Origin: Phycisphaerales bacterium
GTDB taxonomy: Bacteria; Planctomycetota; Phycisphaerae; UBA1845; Fen-1342
Assembly (NCBI GenBank): GCA_016710275.1
Contig: JADJXS010000001.1
Location: forward strand, 3,224,001-3,288,000
Direction of reading: 5' to 3'
DNA: 64,000 nt
Part shown: in pieces, positions 43,577 to 51,786 of the stretch
Numbering within the stretch: position 1 is the stretch's first letter
How the letters are laid out: every line of letters begins with the position of its first letter
Translations under genes and position numbers: made by a program
Notes under the pieces: model-generated
Told to the model about the DNA's origin: nothing
The model's database searches: none
What the model saw: the letters and a program-made list of their open reading frames with translations, nothing else

Positions 43577-43605
43577 TGTCTATCGGAGCATGATAGACAT
43601 GTCAA
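43577..43605 (-). promoter_or_regulatory. Promoter and operator of the DISARM-like operon
   Basis: On the minus strand TTGACA (43605-43600) is followed 17 bp later by TAGACA (43582-43577). An inverted repeat TGTCTATC (43577-43584) / GATAGACA (43592-43599) with a 7-bp spacer fills the promoter. A repressor bound there would block both boxes. The site is 28 bp before the regulator's ATG. Confidence 0.7.
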
Positions 43606-43657
43606 CCCTCGCGTGCGGGGCGGGGCATCCGCCGGGCTGATCCCCGCATGCAACAAA

Positions 43658-43685
43658 GCACCCCGGCGCGAGAGCGCCGGGGTGC
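43658..43685 (-). terminator. Rho-independent terminator of the ardC-like gene
   Basis: Perfect 12-bp arms GCACCCCGGCGC (43658-43669) and GCGCCGGGGTGC (43674-43685) enclose a 4-nt loop. On the minus strand the stem is followed by TTTGTTG. It lies 10 bp past the ardC stop and insulates the defence operon from the plasmid genes. Confidence 0.88.
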
Positions 43686-43695
43686 GGACGACGGG

Positions 43696-44517
43696 TCAGG
43701 CTGCCTCCGCCGGCTCGGAGGCGGCGGCGTGGACGGCCGCGATGATCTCGGCGGCGGTCTTCTGGATGCGGTCGAGGGAGGCGGCCAGCGTCTCGGCCTT
43801 GCCGTCGAAGAGCTGGATGTAATCGCTGGCGGCGGTGCCGGTCTCCAGGCCGATCGCCTGGCAGACCACGAAGGCGACCGCCTCGGCCTCGGTCTCGCGG
43901 ACGGTCTTGCTGGCCGGGCGGTCTTCGCCGCGGTGGAGCAGCTCGTGGGCCAACTCGTGGGCAAGGACGGAGAACTCGACGGCCGGCTCCAGGTCGGGGC
44001 GGATGCTGATGCGGCCACCGCGGGAAACGCCCAGGGCGTCGGGCGGCACGTCGGCATGGTCGAGCGTGATGCCGCGTTCGGTGACAAGTGCCTTGAGGCG
44101 GTCGGTGTGGTGGCGCGGGTCGCCGTTAATGCGCGCCGGCTCGGGCAGCGACTCGCCATCCGTCTGCGACACGTCGAAGACGTAGACGCCGCGGAAGCGC
44201 AGCACGGGCTTGGACTCTTCGACGCCGTCGTCGGCCTGCTCGTCGCGCTTGCGGATGAGCATGGGGGCGATGATGACGATGCCCTTCTCGCCCTTGCGGA
44301 CGAAGCGGCCCATCTGCCGCCAGGTGTGGAAGCCAGCGACGTGCGTGGCGTCGGGGCGCTGCGAGAGGATCATCAGCACGTTCCCGAAGCTGTACTTGTG
44401 GAACTTCGCCAGCATGGCGAGGTAGCGGGTGAGCGCTTCACTCTTGCCGTGCGCGAGCGCGTCGGCGAGTTGTTCGAGGGCCTGGTCGGCGATCTTCTTG
44501 GCTTGTTCGGCTTTCAT
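43696..44517 (-). CDS. ardC: ArdC-like antirestriction protein with zincin domain
   Basis: A 273-aa ArdC-type protein. The N-terminal ssDNA-binding-like domain has LARYLAMLAKFHKYSFGNVL-type sequence and FHTWRQMGRFVRKGEKGI. The C-terminal metallopeptidase-like domain has the zinc motif HELAHELLH. ArdC proteins protect incoming single-stranded plasmid DNA from host restriction during transfer. The ATG at 44517 has AGGAG 7 nt upstream; the open frame extends to 44796 but upstream codons are not protein-like. It is followed by a strong terminator and preceded by a leader hairpin. Confidence 0.88.
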   Translation of the reverse strand: MKAEQAKKIADQALEQLADALAHGKSEALTRYLAMLAKFHKYSFGNVLMILSQRPDATHVAGFHTWRQMGRFVRKGEKGIVIIAPMLIRKRDEQADDGVEESKPVLRFRGVYVFDVSQTDGESLPEPARINGDPRHHTDRLKALVTERGITLDHADVPPDALGVSRGGRISIRPDLEPAVEFSVLAHELAHELLHRGEDRPASKTVRETEAEAVAFVVCQAIGLETGTAASDYIQLFDGKAETLAASLDRIQKTAAEIIAAVHAAASEPAEAA

Positions 44518-44543
44518 GTTTCTGCTCCTTGTCGGGCCCCGCG

Positions 44544-44579
44544 ACGTGCGGTCCCTTCGCCAGGCACGAGGGACCACGT
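44544..44579. promoter_or_regulatory. Leader hairpin of ardC; rest of 44518-44834 without a gene
   Basis: Arms ACGT..GGTCCCT (44544-44556) and AGGGACCACGT (44569-44579) can pair just upstream of the AGGAG ribosome site. Comparable hairpins precede the ribosome sites of the DUF6876-type and 67-aa genes at 51.5 and 53.4 kb. They may stabilise or regulate these messages. No gene is supported in the remainder of the gap. Confidence 0.5.
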
Positions 44580-44834
44580 CGGGGGTGACAAGGAGCGAGC
44601 GGCGCGCAGGCCGGCGGCACGCCGGAGAGTCCCGCGTCAGCGGAGCAGGCCGAATGACGGAGCGCACCCGCAGGGCGCGCAGCGGCGACGGCGTGAGGCA
44701 TGCATGACTCGAAGGCGGGAAGCGAAGCGGCGCTGGCCGGGAGCGCCGCGGCAGAAAGCCGCCAAGCAGACCGGTCGCCGGCGGGCCTTTCGGCAACTGT
44801 CAGCATGCAGGCAAGAGAGGCAGCGGGCCGGCTG

Positions 44835-45110
44835 CTACCGCCGTCGGACGGAGCGGATGACCGCGAGCGGGTCGTCCCACTCCAGCGCCTCGCACCAGTC
44901 CAGGAACTCGATGGGGTCGAGGCGGCGCTGGCCGGTCAGCGTCTTGTGAACGGTCGTGCGGGGTCGGTCCAGGCGCGCGGCGAGCGTCCTCACCGACAGG
45001 CCGAGCTCGTCCGCCCGTTCACGGATGAGCCGGGCTAGACCCTGGTAGGCGGAGTGCTGCAGGGGCTGCTTGGTCGGCAGCAGGCGTTTTTTTGGGCGGC
45101 TCGTTGGCAC
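44835..45110 (-). CDS. XRE-type helix-turn-helix protein (91 aa)
   Basis: A small DNA-binding protein with LARLIRERADELGLSVRTLA followed by RLDRPRTTVHKTLTGQRRLD, a standard XRE fold. The start is a GTG at 45110 without a clear ribosome site. The early codons include an A7 run (KK). It lies 317 bp upstream of ardC on the same strand and could regulate ardC or plasmid copy genes. Regulation is inferred. Confidence 0.75.
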   Translation of the reverse strand: MPTSRPKKRLLPTKQPLQHSAYQGLARLIRERADELGLSVRTLAARLDRPRTTVHKTLTGQRRLDPIEFLDWCEALEWDDPLAVIRSVRRR

Positions 45111-45209
45111 ACCAGATGAGAGCGGCTATACTCAGGTGTCCCCAAAATGCGGACAGTCCCTGTCGCGCGCGCGAGGGGCCCGTCCGACTCAGGCTGTGCG
45201 GAGGCTCTC

Positions 45210-45845
45210 ATGCGTTACGGAGTCATTGTGATCGGTCTGGCGGCCCTGGCGTCAAGCGCGGCGGCCGACATCATCGAGGTCGGCGGGGCGGCGGTTCTCG
45301 CCGAGCCCCCCTCCTCCATCCTGCTCAACCAGTGGGAGAGCGACACCGAGATCCGCGGCTTCTTCGAGCGGCAGGCCGTCCTGTCCTCGGACCTGGCACT
45401 CGACCACGTGAACACGGGCCTCGTCGATCACGAGTCCCTGCTCGTGCCGGGATTCGTGTCCGCGGGCACGGCGGTCCAGAGCTACCTGTTCCACGCCGAC
45501 TCGGTGAACGGCTTCGACGCGCTGCTTTCCGGCTATGTCGTCTTCGACGCTCCGATCCTCGGCGTGCTCATCCACAGTTCGTCGATGAACGGGACCGACG
45601 GCTTTCTTGGCCGGCCGGGGATCACCTACGGCCAGCATCCGGGCCGCCGGCTGGAACTGCCGCCCGGCTCGCTCGACACGTTCGAGATATCCGGGGACCG
45701 CATGCGGCTGGACTTCACGCTGAAGTTCGCCGCCGCGAACGACAACATCCGCATCATCACGGCCATCCCTGAACCGGGCTCGCTCGCCCTGCTCTCCCTG
45801 GTCGGGCTCGCCGGCCTGCGGCGACGGAGGGAGGCGCAACGGTGA
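45210..45845 (+). CDS. PEP-CTERM exported protein
   Basis: A 211-aa protein with a signal peptide (GVIVIGLAALASSAAA, cleavage before DII) and a C-terminal PEP-CTERM tail: IPEPGSLALLSLVGLAGL followed by RRRRE. Such tails are removed by exosortases during export to the surface or matrix. The middle is a beta-rich domain (LLSGYVVFDAPILGVLIHSS) of no known function. GGAGG lies 7 nt before the ATG. The stop overlaps the next start by 4 bp. Confidence 0.88.
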   Translation: MRYGVIVIGLAALASSAAADIIEVGGAAVLAEPPSSILLNQWESDTEIRGFFERQAVLSSDLALDHVNTGLVDHESLLVPGFVSAGTAVQSYLFHADSVNGFDALLSGYVVFDAPILGVLIHSSSMNGTDGFLGRPGITYGQHPGRRLELPPGSLDTFEISGDRMRLDFTLKFAAANDNIRIITAIPEPGSLALLSLVGLAGLRRRREAQR

Positions 45846-46414
45846 GCGCAAATCCGTCAAGCACAACCTCCCTGCCGGCTCGGCTGTTCCGGGGTGCCGG
45901 CCTCGCCATCGCGTTCATTGCGCTGTTCGTGGTTGGCCTCATGCTGCTTACCGCGGGCGTTGATCGCGGGTCGCCGCTCCTGATTGCCATCGGCGCGCTG
46001 CTTGCGCTCGGGGCGTTGGTCCAGGGGATTCGGATGGCCGCCCGTGGCGAACGCCGCCGCGTTACCGAATGGGCGGACCCCGCGTTCGCTGATCAACTCG
46101 TGTGCGAACGATGCGGTGTGTTTCCCCACGAGAACGGCATCGCCCGTCCGCAATCGCGGGCACGGGCAGCGGTTCACATCGTCTTCGGTATCGCGGTCGT
46201 AGTGGTCATCGCGAACGCACTGCTGTCCGGGCTGGACAGGCAATCGCTGGTTGGGGCCGTCGGGGTCGTTCTCCTGGGTGCCTATGCCAGCCGGTGGGCA
46301 TCGACGCCGCGATTCTCCTGCCCGACATGCAAGGGCGATTCCGTTGTCTCCCGCCAGAGCGCCAAGGGTGCTCGTTGGGCTGCAACGTTCGAGGGATCAC
46401 GCGCCGTCGAGTAG
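45842..46414 (+). CDS. Membrane protein with CxxC pairs (190 aa)
   Basis: Starts with a GTG overlapping the PEP-CTERM stop (GTGA). It has four to five hydrophobic segments (LAIAFIALFVVGLMLLTAG, LLIAIGALLALGALVQGI, AAVHIVFGIAVVVVIANAL, LVGAVGVVLLGAYASRW). Two cysteine pairs (CERCG and CPTCKG) flank the membrane segments and could bind zinc. No family is recognised. Coupling to the PEP-CTERM gene suggests a joint role. Confidence 0.65.
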   Translation: MSANPSSTTSLPARLFRGAGLAIAFIALFVVGLMLLTAGVDRGSPLLIAIGALLALGALVQGIRMAARGERRRVTEWADPAFADQLVCERCGVFPHENGIARPQSRARAAVHIVFGIAVVVVIANALLSGLDRQSLVGAVGVVLLGAYASRWASTPRFSCPTCKGDSVVSRQSAKGARWAATFEGSRAVE

Positions 46415-46676
46415 TCGCCAGCATCAATCCCATTCCGCGAGAAATCGTCACTGAAGGGTCAGAGGGTTCCTTCGGGCGGCTGACTGGCCTCGGAGTCGAT
46501 TCCTCGCTTCTACGGGCCTCTATTGCGGCCCGGTACGGCTCCACCTGCTCGAACCCTCCCCTGAATGCCATCCAGGCCTCTCCTCGATGTGAAGGGGTCG
46601 CGGTTTGCTCAGTCGGGGCAACGCTTCGGTCTGCCGGCAGTGCCTTCTGGCTGCGGCTGCTGAGGTTTTCGTGGCG

Positions 46677-46890
46677 TTATCCACAGCCGGCGCCGTTCTT
46701 TCGATGAGGCATGCGAGCCGCCGCCTCGGCCAGCGCTGTCGGGGCGCGCTCGGCGGCGTCCGCGATGCTGTGTATTGGAGTATAAGAAAGACCACGGGCG
46801 CAACCCGTTGATTCTGCTCGATCCGAACCGTCACGATCTGTCGGGCGACCGTCACGACCGGTCGGTGAACCGTCAAAATGCGCTTGCGCT
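46677..46890. other. Candidate plasmid replication origin: DnaA box plus 21-bp iterons
   Basis: A perfect DnaA box TTATCCACA lies at 46677-46685. Three direct repeats of exactly 21 bp begin at 46827, 46848 and 46869; each starts ACCGTCA, and the first two share ACCGTCACGA...GTCGG. A less GC-rich stretch (TGTATTGGAGTATAAGAAAG) lies between at about 46770. The rep-like gene starts at 46947. This arrangement is typical of iteron or Rep-controlled plasmid origins. The surrounding gap 46415-46946 has no credible gene. Confidence 0.75.
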
Positions 46891-46946
46891 TCTGTCGGAC
46901 ATCTGCCAGTGTGTTGTCTGACTACTGACAAAATCGGAGGGCGAAA

Positions 46947-47678
46947 ATGACGGATGATCGACAGAACGCGGCAGTGGCCCTTGGAGGCGCGGAGACCGCG
47001 CGCAGCACGAACCAGATCAGCACGAAGCGCGGCTTCCCGGTCTACCGCACCAACCCGAGCGTGCCGACCTCCAACGGGATCACGACGCGGACCAAGCGTT
47101 TTCACGTGCCCGGCGGGAAGGGCTCGGTGATCGTGGACCACAGCAGCGGCGAGATCAAGGGCATCGGCGGCATGGGCTTCTGGTGGGAAGAGGAAGTCGA
47201 TTCCAGCCGCTTCGTCAAGCTGTTCCTCGATGGAATCAAGCAGGCGGCGGGCCTGTCCAAGACCGGCATGCAGGTCTTCGAGCTCGTGTACCACGAGATG
47301 CGCGCCAACCCCGGCTCCGACGAGATCAAGCTCAACCAGTACCTCGCCAAGGACCACGGCATCAGCGACCGCACCTACCAGCGCGGCGTCCGCGAGCTGC
47401 TCGAAAAGGAATTCCTCTACCGCAGCCCGAGCGACGGCGTGTTCTTCGTCAACATCCGCTTCATGTTCAACGGGGACCGGCTGGCCTTCGTGCGCTCGTA
47501 CCACCTCAAAGGGTCGAGCCGGCAGCAGGAACTGCAACTTGATGCGGCCCCTTCCCTTCCCTCGCCGCCGGCGCAACTCGAAGCACCCGCCTCGCCCGAT
47601 ACACTCGAACCGGCCGGCGCTGACGGTGCCGGCAACACTGACGGCGGCGATGCGGGCGGGAGCACTCAGGGGATGTAG
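46947..47678 (+). CDS. RepL-like winged-helix plasmid replication protein
   Basis: A 243-aa protein. The central part (FVKLFLDGIKQAAGLSKTGM, VFELVYHEMR, GISDRTYQRGVRELLEKEFL, FFVNIRFMFNGDRLAFVRSY) matches the winged-helix pattern of RepL-type initiators. The tail is Pro/Ala/Gly-rich and probably disordered. GGAGGG precedes the ATG, and the DnaA box and iterons lie just upstream. It converges with the RHH/parA pair, overlapping by 13 bp. Replication initiation is inferred from family likeness and context. Confidence 0.75.
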   Translation: MTDDRQNAAVALGGAETARSTNQISTKRGFPVYRTNPSVPTSNGITTRTKRFHVPGGKGSVIVDHSSGEIKGIGGMGFWWEEEVDSSRFVKLFLDGIKQAAGLSKTGMQVFELVYHEMRANPGSDEIKLNQYLAKDHGISDRTYQRGVRELLEKEFLYRSPSDGVFFVNIRFMFNGDRLAFVRSYHLKGSSRQQELQLDAAPSLPSPPAQLEAPASPDTLEPAGADGAGNTDGGDAGGSTQGM

Positions 47679-47980
47679 CCGTTTGAGCGCAGCCACGGCT
47701 CGATGGCCTGCTCCAGGATGTCCTGCAAGGTGTTCGGCTCGACGCCCTTCAACTGGCGTTCGAGCGAGGCGCGCTTGAGCGCCTTGGCATAGTCGTCGCG
47801 GATGCGTGTGCTGAGTGATACGCGGTTGATGACCGGCACTGGTGGCGTGGTGGTCTCCGGCTTCACAACGGCCGGCGTCGTGCCTCCGGCCTTGCCTTCG
47901 TGGATGAACTCGCGGGCGACCACGGTGTCCACCTTCGGCGTGGCCTTGAGTCCTTCGGCGAGTGAGCGGCGTTCCGCCAT
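47666..47980 (-). CDS. Small partition-type DNA-binding protein (ParB/ParG position)
   Basis: A 104-aa protein with a basic, disordered N-terminus (MAERRSLAEGLKATPKVDTV) and a C-terminal segment NRVSLSTRIRDDYAKALKRA that fits a ribbon-helix-helix fold. It lies 11 bp after parA, where small ParG/Omega-like centromere-binding proteins are encoded. The N-terminal arm could stimulate ParA. Family is inferred from position and fold pattern. Confidence 0.65.
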   Translation of the reverse strand: MAERRSLAEGLKATPKVDTVVAREFIHEGKAGGTTPAVVKPETTTPPVPVINRVSLSTRIRDDYAKALKRASLERQLKGVEPNTLQDILEQAIEPWLRSNGYIP

Positions 47981-47991
47981 GCGTCTCTCCC

Positions 47992-48669
47992 CTATGTCGC
48001 CGCGGCCTGGCGTTTCCGCGCGGCCGGGCGCGACGATGCGGTCGCGTCGGGAAACAGTTCACGGAACAACCGCTCCACCTCGACAGCGGCTTCTCTGGCG
48101 CGGGAGCCCATGTGCCACACTACGGCCGCCTGGCCGGGAGCGTCGGCGTATATCTGCCGCAGCGTCATGAACGTTGGCGTGATCGGCAGCTTGAGCAGCG
48201 CCGCAGCTTCCCGCATGTCCTGCGTCAGCCGGTAGTTCTTCCCCACCATGCTGAGCACGATGGTCGCCTTCGGCGGACCGACGCGAATCTTCTGCGCCTG
48301 GCGGAGCACCTTGGTGGCGGCGTCCAGCGCGCGAATCTCCAGCATCGACGCCTTGCAGGGCACGATGGCCTGGTCTGCCACGAGCAGCAGCGCCCGGCTC
48401 GTCTCGGCGAGACTTCCCGGCCCGTCGGCTACGACGTAGTCGGTGTCCTGGGCGAGCATCGGCAGTTCATTGATGATGGTGTCCGGATCGCGCATGCAAA
48501 GCGCCTTGACCTGCGGCGCTGCCTCGCGAATCCACTGCGACGATGACTGCTGCGTGTCGCAGTCGGCCAGCGTCACCCGGTGGCCCTGCTTGTCGAGCCA
48601 CGCGGCCAGGTGAACGGCGAGCGTCGATTTCCCGACCCCGCCCTTGGAGTTCGCCACGGCGATAATCAT
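47992..48669 (-). CDS. parA: ParA-type plasmid partition ATPase
   Basis: A 225-aa ParA/MinD-family ATPase without an N-terminal DNA-binding domain (type Ib size). The deviant Walker A is VANSKGGVGKSTLAVHLAAW (residues 5-24), Walker A' is LADCDTQQSSSQW, and Walker B is YVVADGPGSL. It positions plasmid copies over the nucleoid with a centromere-binding partner, probably the next gene. A 280-bp repeat-rich region directly upstream is the likely centromere and operator. Confidence 0.92.
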   Translation of the reverse strand: MIIAVANSKGGVGKSTLAVHLAAWLDKQGHRVTLADCDTQQSSSQWIREAAPQVKALCMRDPDTIINELPMLAQDTDYVVADGPGSLAETSRALLLVADQAIVPCKASMLEIRALDAATKVLRQAQKIRVGPPKATIVLSMVGKNYRLTQDMREAAALLKLPITPTFMTLRQIYADAPGQAAVVWHMGSRAREAAVEVERLFRELFPDATASSRPAARKRQAAAT

Positions 48670-48950
48670 GCCTGATGGCTAGCACGATTGCATGCCCGAT
48701 GGCAAGCATTATTTGCAGCCGGCTGTCTGGCATGCCTTCTGGCACGCAAGCCGGACGGCAAGAGTGCCTGCACTCATGCCTGCATGACTGTCAGCCGTCT
48801 AGCCGTCACGTCATCTGGCATTCATGCCTGCAAGCCTGCCGACGGGATGGAGTGATTGCCTTCATGCCGTCGCGCTTGTATGCACGCCGTCAGGACGGTA
48901 AGCCAGCGTGCAAGCATGACAGCATGCCATCCAGCAGGCTTTCACGGTGA
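48667..48950. repeat. GCATGCC-type repeat array upstream of parA (candidate centromere)
   Basis: Two long units, CATGCC(T/C)GATGGC(T/A)AGCA, begin at 48667 and 48691 (24-bp period). They are followed by many degenerate copies of GGCATGCC, TCATGCCTGCA, CATGCCGTC and GCACGCC up to 48950, in both orientations. Type Ib partition systems carry such arrays upstream of parA. The stretch has no ORF on the parA strand. Confidence 0.7.
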
Positions 48951-49173
48951 AAGAAGTCCTAAGCACCGCTTAGGGGAGATGTCTGCTCTAATTGCGCATT
49001 GCAGAGACCAGTTTGTTTGTGCATGCCTTGGCATGGCGTGTCAATCGTTTTGTGGGGGTAGCACCGCCCAGTTGGTCGTATGACTTGCGGGGGCCGTTGG
49101 CGGCTTTCAGCATGCCTGCAAACATGGAGAGCGAGCGGGCGGATGTCAAGTTGTCGAGCAGGAGAACTCGGTA

Positions 49174-49197
49174 CCGGCCGGGACTCAACCCGGCCGG
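49174..49197. repeat. Perfect hairpin in the otherwise empty region 48951-49593
   Basis: CCGGCCGGG (49174-49182) and CCCGGCCGG (49189-49197) pair around ACTCAA. The 640 bp between the parA repeats and the IS110 gene show no gene I can support; an open frame 49270-50010 on the plus strand is only the shadow of the transposase. A TTCGCAGTCG / CTCGCAGTCG pair (about 49219 and 49473) may be a short repeat. Confidence 0.45.
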
Positions 49198-49593
49198 CCG
49201 GCGCAGGGAAGCCCATCTGTTGTTCGCAGTCGCAGCTGCGGGGATTCTACCGGGTTCCGCTGTGCTCAAGTGGCCGGGAGGCACGATCTGTCGAGCGCGG
49301 TCACGATGTTCCCCGCAACATCTCCCTCATGCTTTCCCAGCCGGCTCGTGTCGGCGCCGGTGATGCAGGCGGCAAGCCTGATGATTGGAGGACCGGTCTG
49401 CTCTACGAGGTCAGGGACAGGCCCAGCCACAGGATTCGGTCGGATGGAGTTATCGGGGATACGAACTGTTGCTCGCAGTCGTGAACGTCCGTTGCAAGCG
49501 CTTTTCCGCGTATTACCCCGCGACTCGTTTTCTCCTTTCATCTGCCGCCGCCGGTTGCGTCCCTACCGGCTGCCGGCGTTCAGTATCCTCCGG

Positions 49594-50637
49594 TCACGCG
49601 GCTTGCAGGGCCGGCGGCTCGCCGTAGGCGAAGTCGGTCCCGTCCACCCACATGCGGTGCATGACGATGGCGATCTTGCGGGCAAGCGCCACGGACGCCG
49701 CCTTGAAGCTGGTTCGTTGTTTCAGCCGTACCGCCCATGCCTTGAGACGGTTCCAGCGGCCGCTGCGAGTGAGCATCGTCACCGATGCCTCGAACAGCAG
49801 CGTGCGCAGCGCACGGTTGCCGCACTTACTGATGCCGCCCGGCCGATCCGTCTCGCCGGACGCGTATCGCTTCGGCGTCAGTCCGAGATGCACGCCCACG
49901 TCGCGGGACTTGCGGAACCGGAGCGGGTCGTCGATCTCCGCCCGGAAGGAAAGGGCGGTGATGGAACCAACCCCCGGCACGGTCATCAGGCGTTTGCAGA
50001 CCGGGTCTGACCTGGCGATGCTGACGCATTGCCTGTCCAGCTCGCGCTGCCGAGCCAGCAGGTCGTCGCGCGCCTGGAGCAGCGTGAGCACGGTCTGCGC
50101 GAACAGCGGGTTCCTGTCTTCGATGACAGCCTTCACCTTCGTGGAAAAGGCGGCGGTGGTCACGGTGCCGAGCTTGATCCCGAGCGCCTTGAGTCGGCCG
50201 CGGATGTGGTTCTCCAGGCCGAGACGAAGCATCACCAGTTCCTTCCGGCCTCCAACCAGGGCACGGAGCGCCTGGCATTCCTCCGATTTGACATGCACCG
50301 CCTTGTACCAGCGGGTGCGGGCGATCTGGGCGAGTCCGCGTGCGTCGTTGCGGTCATTCTTGATCCGCTGCGCCTTGAGCGTGCCGTGGGCGTGCCGTGC
50401 GTCGATGCAGACGACGGGCCATGATGGGCGCAGGCCGTGGTACAGATGCGCGCTCAACTGCCCGGTCTCGAAGACGATCCGCTGGATGGCCCATTCCTGG
50501 CCGTGCTTGCGAAGCCAGCAATCCATGTCGGCGATCTCCGACCTCGCGACGCCCTCCCGCACCAAGTTGCCTTCGTCGTCCACGACGCAGATGTGCGTCG
50601 ATTGCAATGAGATATCAAATCCAATATACACGTTCAT
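49594..50637 (-). CDS. IS110-family DEDD recombinase
   Basis: A 347-aa IS110 transposase. The N-terminal RuvC-like DEDD domain begins VYIGFDISLQSTHICVVDDE and includes RIVFETGQLSAHLYHGL and IKNDRNDARGLAQI. The C-terminal domain has LMTVPGVGSITALSFRAEID and GLTPKRYASGETDRPGGISK, containing the catalytic serine region. The gene is intact. IS110 elements use a bridge RNA from a noncoding end; element borders and target site could not be defined by eye because IS110 makes few or no target duplications. Confidence 0.92.
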   Translation of the reverse strand: MNVYIGFDISLQSTHICVVDDEGNLVREGVARSEIADMDCWLRKHGQEWAIQRIVFETGQLSAHLYHGLRPSWPVVCIDARHAHGTLKAQRIKNDRNDARGLAQIARTRWYKAVHVKSEECQALRALVGGRKELVMLRLGLENHIRGRLKALGIKLGTVTTAAFSTKVKAVIEDRNPLFAQTVLTLLQARDDLLARQRELDRQCVSIARSDPVCKRLMTVPGVGSITALSFRAEIDDPLRFRKSRDVGVHLGLTPKRYASGETDRPGGISKCGNRALRTLLFEASVTMLTRSGRWNRLKAWAVRLKQRTSFKAASVALARKIAIVMHRMWVDGTDFAYGEPPALQAA

Positions 50638-50850
50638 GGGCTGTGACTCCGTTGCTGATGGTTACACAATGCTCCCGAGAGCATCGCCATCTGGAGCACA
50701 GCCTCAAGCAATACGCAAATTGCGCAATTACGGAATCTGTGCAACAAATCGATTTCCGCGAGATTCTGGAGTGCATTCAATCGGATGAATCAGTCAGTCG
50801 TTCAACTGTGCTGAATCTGCCGTATACGGCCGTCGTCGTCGGGTCCTCAC
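50638..50850 (-). ncRNA. Candidate bridge-RNA region of the IS110 element
   Basis: The 5' noncoding side of IS110-group recombinases encodes a structured bridge RNA of about 150-180 nt. Here the upstream minus strand holds hairpins (ATGCTC TCGG GAGCAT at about 50670-50685, and a TTGCGCAATT palindrome at about 50721) and no ORF. This is inferred from family knowledge. The target- and donor-binding loops were not identified. The remaining gap to 51106 has no supported gene. Confidence 0.35.
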
Positions 50851-51106
50851 CGGCGGCTGGGACCCGACACGACGGGGCGGCAGGCACGCCAAGTCTACCC
50901 CATCAATCTGCCGGTACGGTCCCGAGTCCGAGGGTTCCTCTTCTTTGGCTTCACGCGCATGGGACGTGACAGGCGATGCCCCGCCTGGCGCGGACCATGC
51001 TTCGGCGCGTTGCGGAATCAGGGAGCAGGGACGGCGGTCCAGAGCACGCTCGAACTGAACAGCGGCAAGGGCGTCCGCTGTCCAGCGTCGAGACGGTACG
51101 AAGCCC

Positions 51107-51505
51107 TCAGTGTTCGGAGGGCAGGTAGAGCGTCCAGTAGCGGCCGTCGTAGCCGGCCCACACGTCCACATGGTCGAGCGGGAAGTCGGTCCACGGAATG
51201 GGGCGGGTGACGAAGGGAGGAACGCCGTCGTCGGCGCGGGCGGTCAGCGTCGCCGAGCGGTCCTCGCGGACTTCAAGCCGCCAGAAGTGCAGGCTGAGCA
51301 CGCGCTCGTCGGACCTGCCCGCCTTGGCAACGTCGCCCCCGGCGATCGCCAGCGCGATCTCGTCGATGAGCCAGTAGGCGCCGCCGCGCTGAGCAAGGTA
51401 GCGCACGCCCGGCGTGTAGATGACGCCACGGGCGAGCGGGTGGCGGAAGCGTTCGAGGTCGCCGGTGAACTGGCGGAGGTCGGCAAGGGTGAGCGGTGTG
51501 TCCAT
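51107..51505 (-). CDS. DUF6876-type plasmid protein
   Basis: A 132-aa protein of a family common on plasmids, recognised from LADLRQFTGDLERFRHPL, VIYTPGVRYLAQRGGAYWLI and DEIALAIAG. Function unknown. The ATG at 51505 has AGGAG close upstream; the longer frame to 51637 lacks protein character. Its leader can form a GGCGGC/GCCGCC hairpin. The 280 bp between this gene and the next one at 51787 hold only that leader and GC-rich inverted arms (CAAGGGG / CCCCTTG). Confidence 0.75.
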   Translation of the reverse strand: MDTPLTLADLRQFTGDLERFRHPLARGVIYTPGVRYLAQRGGAYWLIDEIALAIAGGDVAKAGRSDERVLSLHFWRLEVREDRSATLTARADDGVPPFVTRPIPWTDFPLDHVDVWAGYDGRYWTLYLPSEH

Positions 51506-51786
51506 CGGTTGAGTCTCCTTTCGTGGCTGGTTGACCGATGCACACCGGACGGCGGCCGTGGAAAGCCGCCGCGTCAAGGGGATGGTGCGGGCAGGAGCGA
51601 AGCGACAACACGGTCCCCTTGAGGCCGCAGGCCGCACGCGGTGGCGGCGGACGCCAGGATGTGCATCAACAGGTCAACCCCACGGAAAGGAGCCGGGGAC
51701 ACACGGCCGCGTGTCATGGCGAGCGCAAAGCGCGACGGCATCGGCCGGTGCTGCCCTGACGAAGGCCAGGGCATCGGGCTGACACT

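Noticed and set aside
46520..46876. Minus-strand frame of 118 codons over the iterons
   Set aside because: It coincides with the DnaA box and iterons; composition is not protein-like.
49270..50010. Plus-strand frame of 246 codons near the IS110 gene
   Set aside because: Most of it is the reverse shadow of the transposase; the first part has no ribosome site or motif.
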